Assembly: GCA_963787195.1 (NCBI GenBank)
Contig: CAWBCI010000014.1
Span: forward strand, 1-64,000
Length of the DNA: 64,000 nucleotides
From: CAWBCI01 sp963787195
Lineage (GTDB): Bacteria > Bacteroidota > Bacteroidia > Bacteroidales > JAGOPY01
Reading direction: 5' to 3'
In this document: piece by piece, positions 42,493 through 50,754 of the stretch
How the letters are laid out: each line of letters begins with the position of its first letter
Position numbering within the stretch: position 1 is the stretch's first letter
The notes under the pieces: generated by a model
What the model was told of the DNA's origin: nothing
The model's input: only the letters and a program-made list of their open reading frames with translations
Database searches by the model: none
Translations under genes and position numbers: made by a program

Positions 42493-42621
42493 ATCATCAC
42501 AGAACACATATACCGCTCATAAATATTTTAAACTTTAACAGGATTTTAAATTTTCTGAAAATTGAATATTTTATAGAAAAATGATATTCTTCATTGAAAA
42601 CTTTTGCAACTTTGCTCCAAT

Positions 42622-42719
42622 AAATCATCACATCATCTAATCAACTAATCATCACATCCTCACATCTCACATCATCACATCATCTAATCAACTAATCATC
42701 ACATCCTCACATCATCATG
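42622..42719. repeat. 8-nt-period array, duplicated block
   Basis: Units ATCACATC, ATCTAATC, AACTAATC, ATCACATC, CTCACATC give an 8-nt period, and the whole ~45-bp block is repeated. The array runs up to the ATG of ppnP; the -20 region and any ribosome-binding site of that gene lie inside it. Confidence 0.85.
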
Positions 42720-42998
42720 ATTAAAAACAATGAATATTTCGACGGCAAAGTAAAATCCTTAGGTTTTTCAACCCCGGAATGCCCCGCCACACTTGGCGTC
42801 ATGGAAAAAGGCGACTATGAATTCGGGACCACTTCGGTAGAACACATCACTGTTGTCTCAGGTATTATGACCATTCAACTTCCGGGAGAAAGCAGCTGGA
42901 AAGATTATAAACCCTTCGATACATTCATCGTCCCTAAAGACAGTAAATTTAAGCTGAAGATAGCTGCAGATGCGGCCTATATATGCCTGTATAAGTGA
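42717..42998 (+). CDS. ppnP: Pyrimidine/purine nucleoside phosphorylase PpnP
   Basis: A 93-residue single-cupin protein of the DUF1255/YaiE family, broad-specificity nucleoside phosphorylase. VKSLGFSTPECPATLGVMEKGDYEFGT and SVEHITVVSGIMTIQLPGESSWKDYKPFDTFIVP match throughout. Cytoplasmic homodimer in known members. The stop overlaps the GTG start of the next gene by 4 bp (GTGA). Confidence 0.96.
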   Translation: MIKNNEYFDGKVKSLGFSTPECPATLGVMEKGDYEFGTTSVEHITVVSGIMTIQLPGESSWKDYKPFDTFIVPKDSKFKLKIAADAAYICLYK

Positions 42999-43630
42999 AA
43001 AAACAACACATAGTTCTTTCTTCCATTATTCTATACTTCCTTTTTATTATTTCATGTAAGAAGGAAGATGTGAAAGAAGTATTTGCAGGCAGGTACGATA
43101 ACTCTTTCATGGTCCATAATTTCAATCCGCCACTTGAAATTTCCATTAACTGGGATGCTCAGAATCTTTATGGCTATGGGCAAGATTCCATAGATATTGA
43201 CCTTGACAATAATTACGACCTGGTATTTCAACTTAATATTATAAACCCTGATAGCATACATTTACTTAACGGTATGCCGGATCCATTTCCGAACTTAAGG
43301 ATCCGTCTGAAAAACGGATTCGAAATTGCCTTCTGTACCGAATCCTACTATGTCGGCCTTGGCCAGACCAACACGGCCAATTTTGCTGATACCCTGGCCA
43401 TGGATGAAAGGGTCGACCTTTTGAATGACTGGTATTCAGGTCCGCAAAACGCCATTGCCATGTGGCAGGAAAACCCGGGGTCCATGAACCCTTCGTACGG
43501 GCCCTGGTACTATACAAGCAAACTGATGTATATCGGTATCCGGAAAGATAAAGAACATTGCGGCTGGATAGCAGTAGACGAAACCGAGCCTTACCATCCC
43601 AGGATTGCAGGTTATGCCATCCTGAAATAA
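42995..43630 (+). CDS. Lipoprotein of unknown function
   Basis: A 211-residue lipoprotein starting with GTG in the overlap GTGA: MKKQHIVLSSIILYFLFIISCKK has the lipobox at Cys22. The mature part is rich in Asp/Asn and aromatic residues (GYGQDSIDIDLDNNYDLVFQL). No family recognised. Coupled translation with ppnP is seen, but a functional link is not evident. Confidence 0.75.
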   Translation: MKKQHIVLSSIILYFLFIISCKKEDVKEVFAGRYDNSFMVHNFNPPLEISINWDAQNLYGYGQDSIDIDLDNNYDLVFQLNIINPDSIHLLNGMPDPFPNLRIRLKNGFEIAFCTESYYVGLGQTNTANFADTLAMDERVDLLNDWYSGPQNAIAMWQENPGSMNPSYGPWYYTSKLMYIGIRKDKEHCGWIAVDETEPYHPRIAGYAILK

Positions 43631-43859
43631 TCCCAGGGATATTAATTTCCCAATTTCAATTCAGCATGGATAAGATACAGCCATTGGCCCAGGCATCCTT
43701 ATGCCCTGACTATTCCTTGTTTGAAATTTAAGCACCCTTCCCAATCCCCCGCTAGCAGGAAATAAGCCCGCATTTCATAGTGAGAAGCCCCAAATATGAA
43801 CAGTTTCAGCAATTCCTTGTTAATTAGTGCAATAATTAACCCAACATCAAAGCCCAATC

Positions 43860-44099
43860 ATGAAAGCCAGGTCCGGTAATGGAAAGTCCGCAAAGGAAAT
43901 TCAATCCACCATTGAAAGCGTCCTGGCAGCTTTACTTAAGTCAAGCTTACGCTTGGATTATATTTTTAAAGGGCAGGACAATAAAGTTTATGTTGAAATG
44001 CCTCATAAGCATTGTATTGATGCGAGCGGGGCAAAATCGAGCAGGGAGTTTGGCAATGGGCATCAGGGTGAGGAAGTAATAGTAATATGCAATGACTAA
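43860..44099 (+). CDS. Possible small hypothetical protein
   Basis: A 79-residue frame, 25 bp upstream of the MFS gene, with coding-like content (SAKEIQSTIESVLAALLKS, DNKVYVEMPHKHCIDASG, GEEVIVICND). I do not recognise it. The rest of 43631-43859 shows nothing identifiable. It may be a real small protein or a fragment. Confidence 0.35.
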   Translation: MKARSGNGKSAKEIQSTIESVLAALLKSSLRLDYIFKGQDNKVYVEMPHKHCIDASGAKSSREFGNGHQGEEVIVICND

Positions 44100-44124
44100 C
44101 AGACTTTTCTAAAACCAGAGCAAA

Positions 44125-45372
44125 ATGAAAATCACTTTAGAGAAACATCCTCACCCAAGCGTTTTCATGATTTTATTTCTTCCTTTTGGCATTATGAGCG
44201 GATATATAACCGTCACCATTGCATATTTGCTCACCAGTGCAGGGATTCCTTTAGACAAGGTTGCGCCAATCATAGCTTTAACATTATTGCCAAACATTTT
44301 CAAGTTCATCTGGGCCCCTCTTGTCGATACTACCCTGACGGTAAAAAAGTGGTATATCATTGCAAATATCCTGACTGCTTCAGGTATTTTTCTGACGGGT
44401 ATTCTCCCTCTTAAAGTTGAATATCTCACACTGATGGCAGTTGTTGTTTTTATCCTGAGTTTTGTGAATACCCTTATTGCCATGTCGACGGAAAGCCTGG
44501 CAGCACATGACACACCTGATCATCAAAAAGGAAGGGCCGGTGGCTGGATTAATGCCGGCAACCTGGGCGGCCTTGGACTGGGAGGAGGGGCCGGATTATG
44601 GATGGCAGAACATCTTCCTTCACCCTGGATGGCCGGAACTGTTATAGCCCTGGCCTGCCTTCTGTGTACATTTGGTTTGCTGTTTTTATCCGAGCCAACT
44701 TCTTACATCAAAGAAAAAAATTATTTCAGGACCATACGTAATCTGAACCGGGATATCTGGACACTGATAAAATCACGGATGGGATTTTTAGCCCTCTTTT
44801 TATGTTTCCTGCCTTTAGGCACAGGCGCTGCATCCAACTTATGGTCATCAATTTCTAATGATTGGCATGCTTCGGCTGGTACCGTGGCTTTGATCATCGG
44901 GGCAGGAGGAGGCATACTTTCTGCCATAGGAAGCCTTGTGGGTGGATGGATATGTGACAAAATGGACAGAAAAAAGGCCTATATCCTGTTTGGCCTTATG
45001 CAGGCCTTAATAGCAGCCGGAATGGCTTTCAGCCCTCAGACACAAGAAATGTTCATTCTATGGACTTCATTGTATGCTTTTAGTACCGGCCTGGCCTATG
45101 CCGGATTCAGTGCTTTTGTCCTCGAAGCAATTGGGAAGGGTGCAGCGGCTACCAAGTATAATGTGTTTGCATCGCTGTCGAATGCGCCAATTTATTACAT
45201 GATTTATATTGATGAATGGTCGCATGGGAGATGGGGCGCTTTCGGTATGCTCACAACCGAATCAATCATGGCGCTCCTGGGAATAGTGATCTTTATAAGT
45301 GTTTTTGTCTCGCTGAATAAAATGAGGCCGGCAATTGCAAATACTGTTCAGAACATCCACGAAATACCGTAA
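44125..45372 (+). CDS. MFS transporter
   Basis: A 415-residue carrier with about 12 membrane helices. Loop motifs fit the major facilitator superfamily, e.g. APLVDTTLTVKKWYI after helix 2 and GGWICDKMDRKKAYILFG in the second half, with AGGWINAGNLGGLGLGGG between. The C-half KYNVFASLSNAPIYYMIYIDEWSHGRWG recalls AmpG/PAT-type carriers. Substrate unknown. Followed by the DUF6090 genes at 53 bp. Confidence 0.88.
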   Translation: MKITLEKHPHPSVFMILFLPFGIMSGYITVTIAYLLTSAGIPLDKVAPIIALTLLPNIFKFIWAPLVDTTLTVKKWYIIANILTASGIFLTGILPLKVEYLTLMAVVVFILSFVNTLIAMSTESLAAHDTPDHQKGRAGGWINAGNLGGLGLGGGAGLWMAEHLPSPWMAGTVIALACLLCTFGLLFLSEPTSYIKEKNYFRTIRNLNRDIWTLIKSRMGFLALFLCFLPLGTGAASNLWSSISNDWHASAGTVALIIGAGGGILSAIGSLVGGWICDKMDRKKAYILFGLMQALIAAGMAFSPQTQEMFILWTSLYAFSTGLAYAGFSAFVLEAIGKGAAATKYNVFASLSNAPIYYMIYIDEWSHGRWGAFGMLTTESIMALLGIVIFISVFVSLNKMRPAIANTVQNIHEIP

Positions 45373-45425
45373 TAAATTTTAACACAGATCCAAAGTTACA
45401 GGCTGATCCAATAATTAATAGTGCA

Positions 45426-46187
45426 ATGAAAATTTTCAGAAATATGCGTCAAAAACTGGCTACCCAAAAAAAACTGGGTGCCTATTTGCGTTATGCGATA
45501 GGTGAAATTTTGCTGGTAGTGATCGGGATTCTGATAGCTCTTCAAGTTAACAATTGGAATAAATATAAAAGCCGGAAAGCCGAAGAGTACGATGCACTTA
45601 TCAACCTTAAACAGGATTTCAGCTATAACAAAAAGCAGTTAGATTCACTTATTTTAAAGACCAATTTTTTTGTTGATATAAGTTTAGAAACCCTAAACCT
45701 TACAGGTTCAAAACCAAAGCCAAAATCGCAAGATGACTTCAATAAACTACTTGGTAATCTGGCAACCACGCCGCATTACTATCCTCAAAACGGTTTTTTG
45801 GACGATTTAATAAATTCTGGTCGATTGAGCATTATCAGTAATGCCCAATTAAGAAATAAATTGTCATCCTGGAAACCTGCCCTGGACTATATAAAATACA
45901 GAGAAGAACTGTTAACAGATTACAATGTAGATATAATAAATTATGTCATAAAACGTGGCAGTTGGCTCAACGCAGATGAAGTAAGCAATTCTTTTTCGGG
46001 GTTTAAGTTCCCGAAATCCGGCTTTGACATGGATAACAGAAAATTACTGAACGATGTGCAATTTGAAAATATGACAGAGAACCACATTAATTTTCTTTTA
46101 GAACTAAAAGAAAAACAACAGGAAGCCCAAAAATTAACAGTTGAAATATTGGAGCTTATAGAAAAAGAACAAAAAACAAACGCATGA
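45426..46187 (+). CDS. DUF6090 family membrane protein, copy 1
   Basis: A 253-residue protein with an N-terminal amphipathic stretch MKIFRNMRQKLATQKKLGAY, a single membrane helix YAIGEILLVVIGILIALQVNNW (about 25-45) and a helical soluble C-terminal region. This N-terminal pattern defines DUF6090. The function is unknown. It overlaps the next paralogue by 4 bp (ATGA). Confidence 0.85.
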   Translation: MKIFRNMRQKLATQKKLGAYLRYAIGEILLVVIGILIALQVNNWNKYKSRKAEEYDALINLKQDFSYNKKQLDSLILKTNFFVDISLETLNLTGSKPKPKSQDDFNKLLGNLATTPHYYPQNGFLDDLINSGRLSIISNAQLRNKLSSWKPALDYIKYREELLTDYNVDIINYVIKRGSWLNADEVSNSFSGFKFPKSGFDMDNRKLLNDVQFENMTENHINFLLELKEKQQEAQKLTVEILELIEKEQKTNA

Positions 46188-46900
46188 TACGAGTTTTCAG
46201 AAATATCCGCCAACAACTGGCCGCGCAAAAAAGAGCGGGTGCCTACCTGCGCTATGCTGTTGGTGAGATTGTGCTGGTGGTGATCGGTATTTTAATTGCA
46301 TTGCAGGTTAATAATTGGAATGAAGGGCGAAAAGATAAAAAATTTGAACATGAGATTCTTGCTCTTATCGACCAAAATCTTGCACAGGATTCAGTTTCAT
46401 TATCCTCTGAATTGTCGAACGCAAAACTCGCCATACATTTAACTGACAGGCTATTGGTTCAGGTTAAATTAAAAAACTATAGTGATAGCCTGAACTACTG
46501 GATGGGCAAGATCATATGTTTTGAGCGTTTCAGGGCTCAATCAAGTGCTTATGAAATGTTGAAGGCCAAAGGGCTGGAAAACATCTCTGATAAGCCACTT
46601 CAATTGTCGCTTATTTCTTATTATGATGAAACCCTCTACCGTGTTTATCAAGCCTTAAATGACGTTGAGAAATCCTTTAATAAAGACTGGACACCATTAA
46701 TTATAAGAGATTTTAAGGATTTTAAATGGAAAGTTTACTGTCAGCCTTCAAATTCCGCTGAATTTTTTGAAACGCCTTCGACCATTACACTTTTTAAATT
46801 ATACCAGGATAACAGAAGAGGTTTTATCAGAAACGGTGAAAACGCACTCGATAAAATTTCTGAAATCAGAAACCTGATAAAAATGGCACTTAATAATTAA
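46184..46900 (+). CDS. DUF6090 family membrane protein, copy 2
   Basis: A 238-residue paralogue with MIRVFRNIRQQLAAQKRAGAYLR and YAVGEIVLVVIGILIALQVNNW, again followed by a divergent helical domain. The nucleotide identity with copy 1 is confined to the N-terminal ~130 bp. The start codon overlaps the previous stop. The stop (46898-46900) overlaps the start of a third relic. Confidence 0.85.
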   Translation: MIRVFRNIRQQLAAQKRAGAYLRYAVGEIVLVVIGILIALQVNNWNEGRKDKKFEHEILALIDQNLAQDSVSLSSELSNAKLAIHLTDRLLVQVKLKNYSDSLNYWMGKIICFERFRAQSSAYEMLKAKGLENISDKPLQLSLISYYDETLYRVYQALNDVEKSFNKDWTPLIIRDFKDFKWKVYCQPSNSAEFFETPSTITLFKLYQDNRRGFIRNGENALDKISEIRNLIKMALNN

Positions 46901-46976
46901 GATATTCAAAAAAATCCGTCAAATGCCGCCCACAGAGCAATTGGAAGCCAGAGCTGCACAACTGTTAACAAAATGA
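46896..46976 (+). pseudogene. Relic of a third DUF6090 N-terminus
   Basis: In frame from ATT 46896, the DNA reads IKIFKKIRQMPPTEQLEARA..., 26 codons, matching the DUF6090 start (K-x-F-R-x-I-R-Q) but lacking an ATG and the membrane helix. Its TGA overlaps the ATG of the first kinase gene (ATGA), so if read it would couple DUF6090 translation to the kinase. Confidence 0.4.
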
Positions 46977-49900
46977 AACAATATTTAGTGTACATATTAA
47001 CCGCTTGCCTGCTGATGACTGTTTCTACAGTTCTTTCGCAGGAAAAGCAGCGGACCGAGGCCAATGCCAACATAGTGCTCTATACCGCCAAGGATGGCCT
47101 GCCTACTACGAATATTTCAAAAATTGCACAGACTAAGGACGGGTTTATCTGGATTTCCGGTATTGAAGGCACCACCCGTTTCAATGGATATGAGTTTGAA
47201 GAAGTAGGAGCGGATATCGGCCTGCCTAAAATGCAAAACCTGTATTACGATTCGCTCAATGACATTCTTTATCTTGCCTCTCCCAAAAAATTCATCGTCA
47301 TCAAGGGTAAGGATTACAAGGTATACACTGAAAAGGAAGGCTACAGGATAAACGGCCTGGACGGCCAGATGATCGGAATGCTTGATGCCGACAGTAAAGG
47401 CAGGATATGGATCGGTTCCTGGACCCCATATGTGGATAAAAATAACAATGGCGGCCTGACAAAATTTGAGGATGGGAAATTTACCGTATATGATTCCGCC
47501 TCTTTTCCTCTCGACAATGCTACGGGAATGATTGAGACCCCCTACGGCGACCTTATCTTCAATTCATTCGGTCATAATACACAGTCAAGGGAGGGATCTT
47601 ATATTGCACTTTTTAAGGACGGAAAATTCCGTAGGATAGATGAATCGGAAGGTATTAACCTGCAGGGTGCCGATATTTATCCGGGGAATGAAGTCACTGC
47701 CATCGATCGTGACGGAAATACCTGGCTGGCTTTTTCAGGACTGAACAATGCTAGTACTTACCAAACCAATTATGGGGTGCTGATGTACGATGGCAATAGC
47801 TTTCACCAGATTATTGATCTTAATACCATTCTTGGAAATGGTAATTATCCTTTGGAAGTCTATTACAGTGTTTCAATGGATAAATTGTTCCTGACTACCT
47901 TCAGGACAGATGCTGAGACATTTAACGGGAAGAATAAAACAATTTATGAATATAAAGACGGACAATGGAAGGCTTCAGACATCCTGGAGAAAATCTATCC
48001 GCTGAAAAACCTCAAATCAGGCAATATTATTCATGATTTTCGCTTTGCTTCAGCCTTATTCATAAAAGCCAACAAATCTTTCCCTGAACTTCTGGTCCTT
48101 CCCAGCTCAAACGAAAACCAGAGCTCCAAATATCCGGATCAGCTCTTTTATCTCAAAGACAATCAATGGGTAAAGTATGATGCATTTAATATGGGGGCCA
48201 GGTATGAATTACACGAAGGAACGATGCTGACTTCAACAACTTCCAAAGGCCTTGCGATATATTACCACAATAATTCCAGGATGCTCACAGTTGAGGACGG
48301 CCTGGTTTCAAACCAGAGCTTTATATTACAATTATTTACTGACAGGAATGGATTGGTATGGATTTCATATTCCTATTCTGAATTACCAACTTATGCCAGG
48401 ACTTATAATGTTGGGATGAATGTTTGGGATGGTAAAAAAATCCGTGCCTTCACTGAAGAAGACGGACTGGCCTCAAATATAACATTCAAAGCTTACCAGG
48501 ACAGCAAACAAAGGATATGGATTCCTACCTCAAAAGGTCTTACTATGGTCAGGGAGATTACAAACAGTGAGGGGGAACAAATCCTGAAACATAATAATAT
48601 CATGGATCAGGATGGCAAACCCTATAATACAACGAGCGTTCGTGAAACAAAAAACGGAGAGATTTATGCCTGGCAAAATTATGTCAGACCGGCTGAAACG
48701 AACCTGATCGCAGCGGATTATTTTTTAAGCAAACTGGATGGCGATCAAATGAAAAAAATTGCCTCACCATTCAGCGAAGCCGATAATGCCAAGAAATACC
48801 AGCTTTTCGATCTGCATGAGGATAACAATGGTCGGCTCTGGTTCTTCGGGACCTTCTCAGATGACCTGAAAGACATTACTTCAGTCCCGACAAAGATCAT
48901 GATCTATGATGGGACATCCTGGGAAAAGCCACCTGAAAGTTGGGATATACCTGCAGGACAGTTGCATTACGTCGGTAATTTAAAGAGCGGTATGTATTTC
49001 CTGACCGTAGGTGACTTTTATGTTTTCAATGGTGAAAAATTTGTTTCACTGGGTGACAGTACAAACGAAAATGCCGATTTCAGGATCCTAAAGGGGGCCA
49101 GCGTTGCCGGGACCATGACAAATATCCAGGTGGGTGACCGGCTGTACATCCGGCTCCGCAACAGGGGGCTGGTAATCTTCGATGGAACCAGACTTGACTT
49201 TTACACGAAAAAAGAAGGCCTTCCCGCTACTAATATCACAAATCCGGTCACGGATCAATTCAGGGGCAATGTCTATTTTTCCTGCCTTACAGGAGCGCTG
49301 AAGATCAATGGATCTGCATTCCAGGCTTTCTACAACGATGAAAGCATCGTTAGTGGCGGGCCCGGCAATTCGATCATGGATGGATTTGGAAATATGCTTG
49401 AATTTTATGATGGTATCGGGCTCTATATTGACAAACAGGAAGAAGAAAGTTTTCCCCTGGTTATTTCTTCTGTTTCTGTGGAAGACAATCCCTATTTTAT
49501 GAATTTCCCGGGAAAAATGGATTACTCTCAGAATTCGTTCATTATCAATTACGCAGCATTGAATTTCAAGGAACCGCGACAAACTAACTACGAACATTTT
49601 CTTGAAGGCTATGATAAAGGCTGGTCCAGGCCAAGCGGAATTACATTCGCAGAATACCAGAACCTTCCATTTGGGAAATACACTTTCCAGGTGCGGGGTA
49701 CAACCTCCAATGGCATCAAGACCAACGAAGCATCGTATTCATTTATCATCCACCCCCCGTTCTGGAGAACATGGTGGGCATATGTCATCTATGGGATGTT
49801 CTTCATCTTGGCAGTTTTTGCAGTCGACCGCATCCAGAGAAGACGCTTGCTGGAAAGGGAAAGAAAGCTGATCAGTGCAAGGGAACTTGCCCAGGCCAAA

Positions 49901-50743
49901 GAGATCGAAAAAGCCTATCATGAATTAAAAACTACCCAAAAGCAACTCATCCATGCGGAGAAGATGGCCTCTCTTGGAGAGCTTACTGCCGGCATTGCCC
50001 ATGAAATACAGAACCCCCTGAATTTCGTAAATAATTTTTCGGAGCTCAATTCGGAATTGATAGCAGAGCTAAAAGACGAAGCCTCCAAGGGCGACATGAA
50101 GGAAGTAATCTCCCTCGCTGATAATATTGCAGATAACGAACAGAAGATCAGCTTTCACGGCAAACGCGCCGACACCATTGTAAAAGGCATGTTACACCAT
50201 AGCAGCAGGAGCATCGGCGAGAAAAAATTCATCAATATCAATAAAATGGCGGATGAATTCCTGCGCCTGTCCTATCATGGCCTCAGGGCAAAAAACAAAT
50301 CATTCAATTCCGATTTTAAACTTGAAGCAGATGAGAATTTACCGAAAGTGAATGTGGTGCCCCAGGATTTTGGCAGAGTTTTGCTCAACCTGATCAATAA
50401 TGCTTTTTATGCCGTTTCGGAGAAGCAAAAATTAGCGAACACAGACCCCTCAGGTCTTAAAAACCCGAGGGGTCTAAATGCTTACAAACCAAAAGTCACC
50501 GTCACTACCAAAAAGCTGGATGATAAAATCGAGATTTGTGTGAAAGACAATGGAGACGGCATTCCGGATTCGGTTAAGGATAAAATCTTCCAACCCTTTT
50601 TCACCACCAAACCCACAGGTGAAGGGACCGGCTTGGGATTGAGTATGAGTTATGATATTGTTAAATCACACGGGGGTGAAATTAAAGTAAATTCCAGTAC
50701 AGGAGAAGGTTCGGAGTTTATCATCTTATTACCATTAAATTAA
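46973..50743 (+). CDS. Reg_prop/Y_Y_Y sensor histidine kinase 1
   Basis: A 1256-residue kinase of the hybrid-like class without receiver. Signal peptide 1-22; two seven-bladed reg_prop propeller regions (~30-800; for example LPTTNISKIAQTKDGFIWIS), a Y_Y_Y domain (~845-930), a membrane helix near 933-953, a dimerisation domain with phospho-acceptor His1010 (ELTAGIAHEIQNPLNFVNNF), and an HATPase with NLINNAFYAVSEKQ, DNGDGIPDSV and GTGLGLSMSYDIV. A palindromic insertion encodes SGLKNPRGL at ~1158-1168. The periplasmic propeller should bind a ligand, as in polysaccharide sensors. First of five kinases in one strand. Confidence 0.92.
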   Translation: MKQYLVYILTACLLMTVSTVLSQEKQRTEANANIVLYTAKDGLPTTNISKIAQTKDGFIWISGIEGTTRFNGYEFEEVGADIGLPKMQNLYYDSLNDILYLASPKKFIVIKGKDYKVYTEKEGYRINGLDGQMIGMLDADSKGRIWIGSWTPYVDKNNNGGLTKFEDGKFTVYDSASFPLDNATGMIETPYGDLIFNSFGHNTQSREGSYIALFKDGKFRRIDESEGINLQGADIYPGNEVTAIDRDGNTWLAFSGLNNASTYQTNYGVLMYDGNSFHQIIDLNTILGNGNYPLEVYYSVSMDKLFLTTFRTDAETFNGKNKTIYEYKDGQWKASDILEKIYPLKNLKSGNIIHDFRFASALFIKANKSFPELLVLPSSNENQSSKYPDQLFYLKDNQWVKYDAFNMGARYELHEGTMLTSTTSKGLAIYYHNNSRMLTVEDGLVSNQSFILQLFTDRNGLVWISYSYSELPTYARTYNVGMNVWDGKKIRAFTEEDGLASNITFKAYQDSKQRIWIPTSKGLTMVREITNSEGEQILKHNNIMDQDGKPYNTTSVRETKNGEIYAWQNYVRPAETNLIAADYFLSKLDGDQMKKIASPFSEADNAKKYQLFDLHEDNNGRLWFFGTFSDDLKDITSVPTKIMIYDGTSWEKPPESWDIPAGQLHYVGNLKSGMYFLTVGDFYVFNGEKFVSLGDSTNENADFRILKGASVAGTMTNIQVGDRLYIRLRNRGLVIFDGTRLDFYTKKEGLPATNITNPVTDQFRGNVYFSCLTGALKINGSAFQAFYNDESIVSGGPGNSIMDGFGNMLEFYDGIGLYIDKQEEESFPLVISSVSVEDNPYFMNFPGKMDYSQNSFIINYAALNFKEPRQTNYEHFLEGYDKGWSRPSGITFAEYQNLPFGKYTFQVRGTTSNGIKTNEASYSFIIHPPFWRTWWAYVIYGMFFILAVFAVDRIQRRRLLERERKLISARELAQAKEIEKAYHELKTTQKQLIHAEKMASLGELTAGIAHEIQNPLNFVNNFSELNSELIAELKDEASKGDMKEVISLADNIADNEQKISFHGKRADTIVKGMLHHSSRSIGEKKFININKMADEFLRLSYHGLRAKNKSFNSDFKLEADENLPKVNVVPQDFGRVLLNLINNAFYAVSEKQKLANTDPSGLKNPRGLNAYKPKVTVTTKKLDDKIEICVKDNGDGIPDSVKDKIFQPFFTTKPTGEGTGLGLSMSYDIVKSHGGEIKVNSSTGEGSEFIILLPLN
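50444..50474 (+). repeat. In-frame palindromic insertion, kinase 1 (degenerate)
   Basis: GACCCCTCAGGTCTT-A-AAAACCCGAGGGGTC: the two arms differ at two positions. Same site as in the other four kinases. Confidence 0.9.
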
Positions 50744-50754
50744 AATGTTAGTAA

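Noticed and set aside
49088..49597. Minus-strand frame within kinase 1
   Set aside because: Antisense shadow of a well-supported reg_prop/Y_Y_Y gene.
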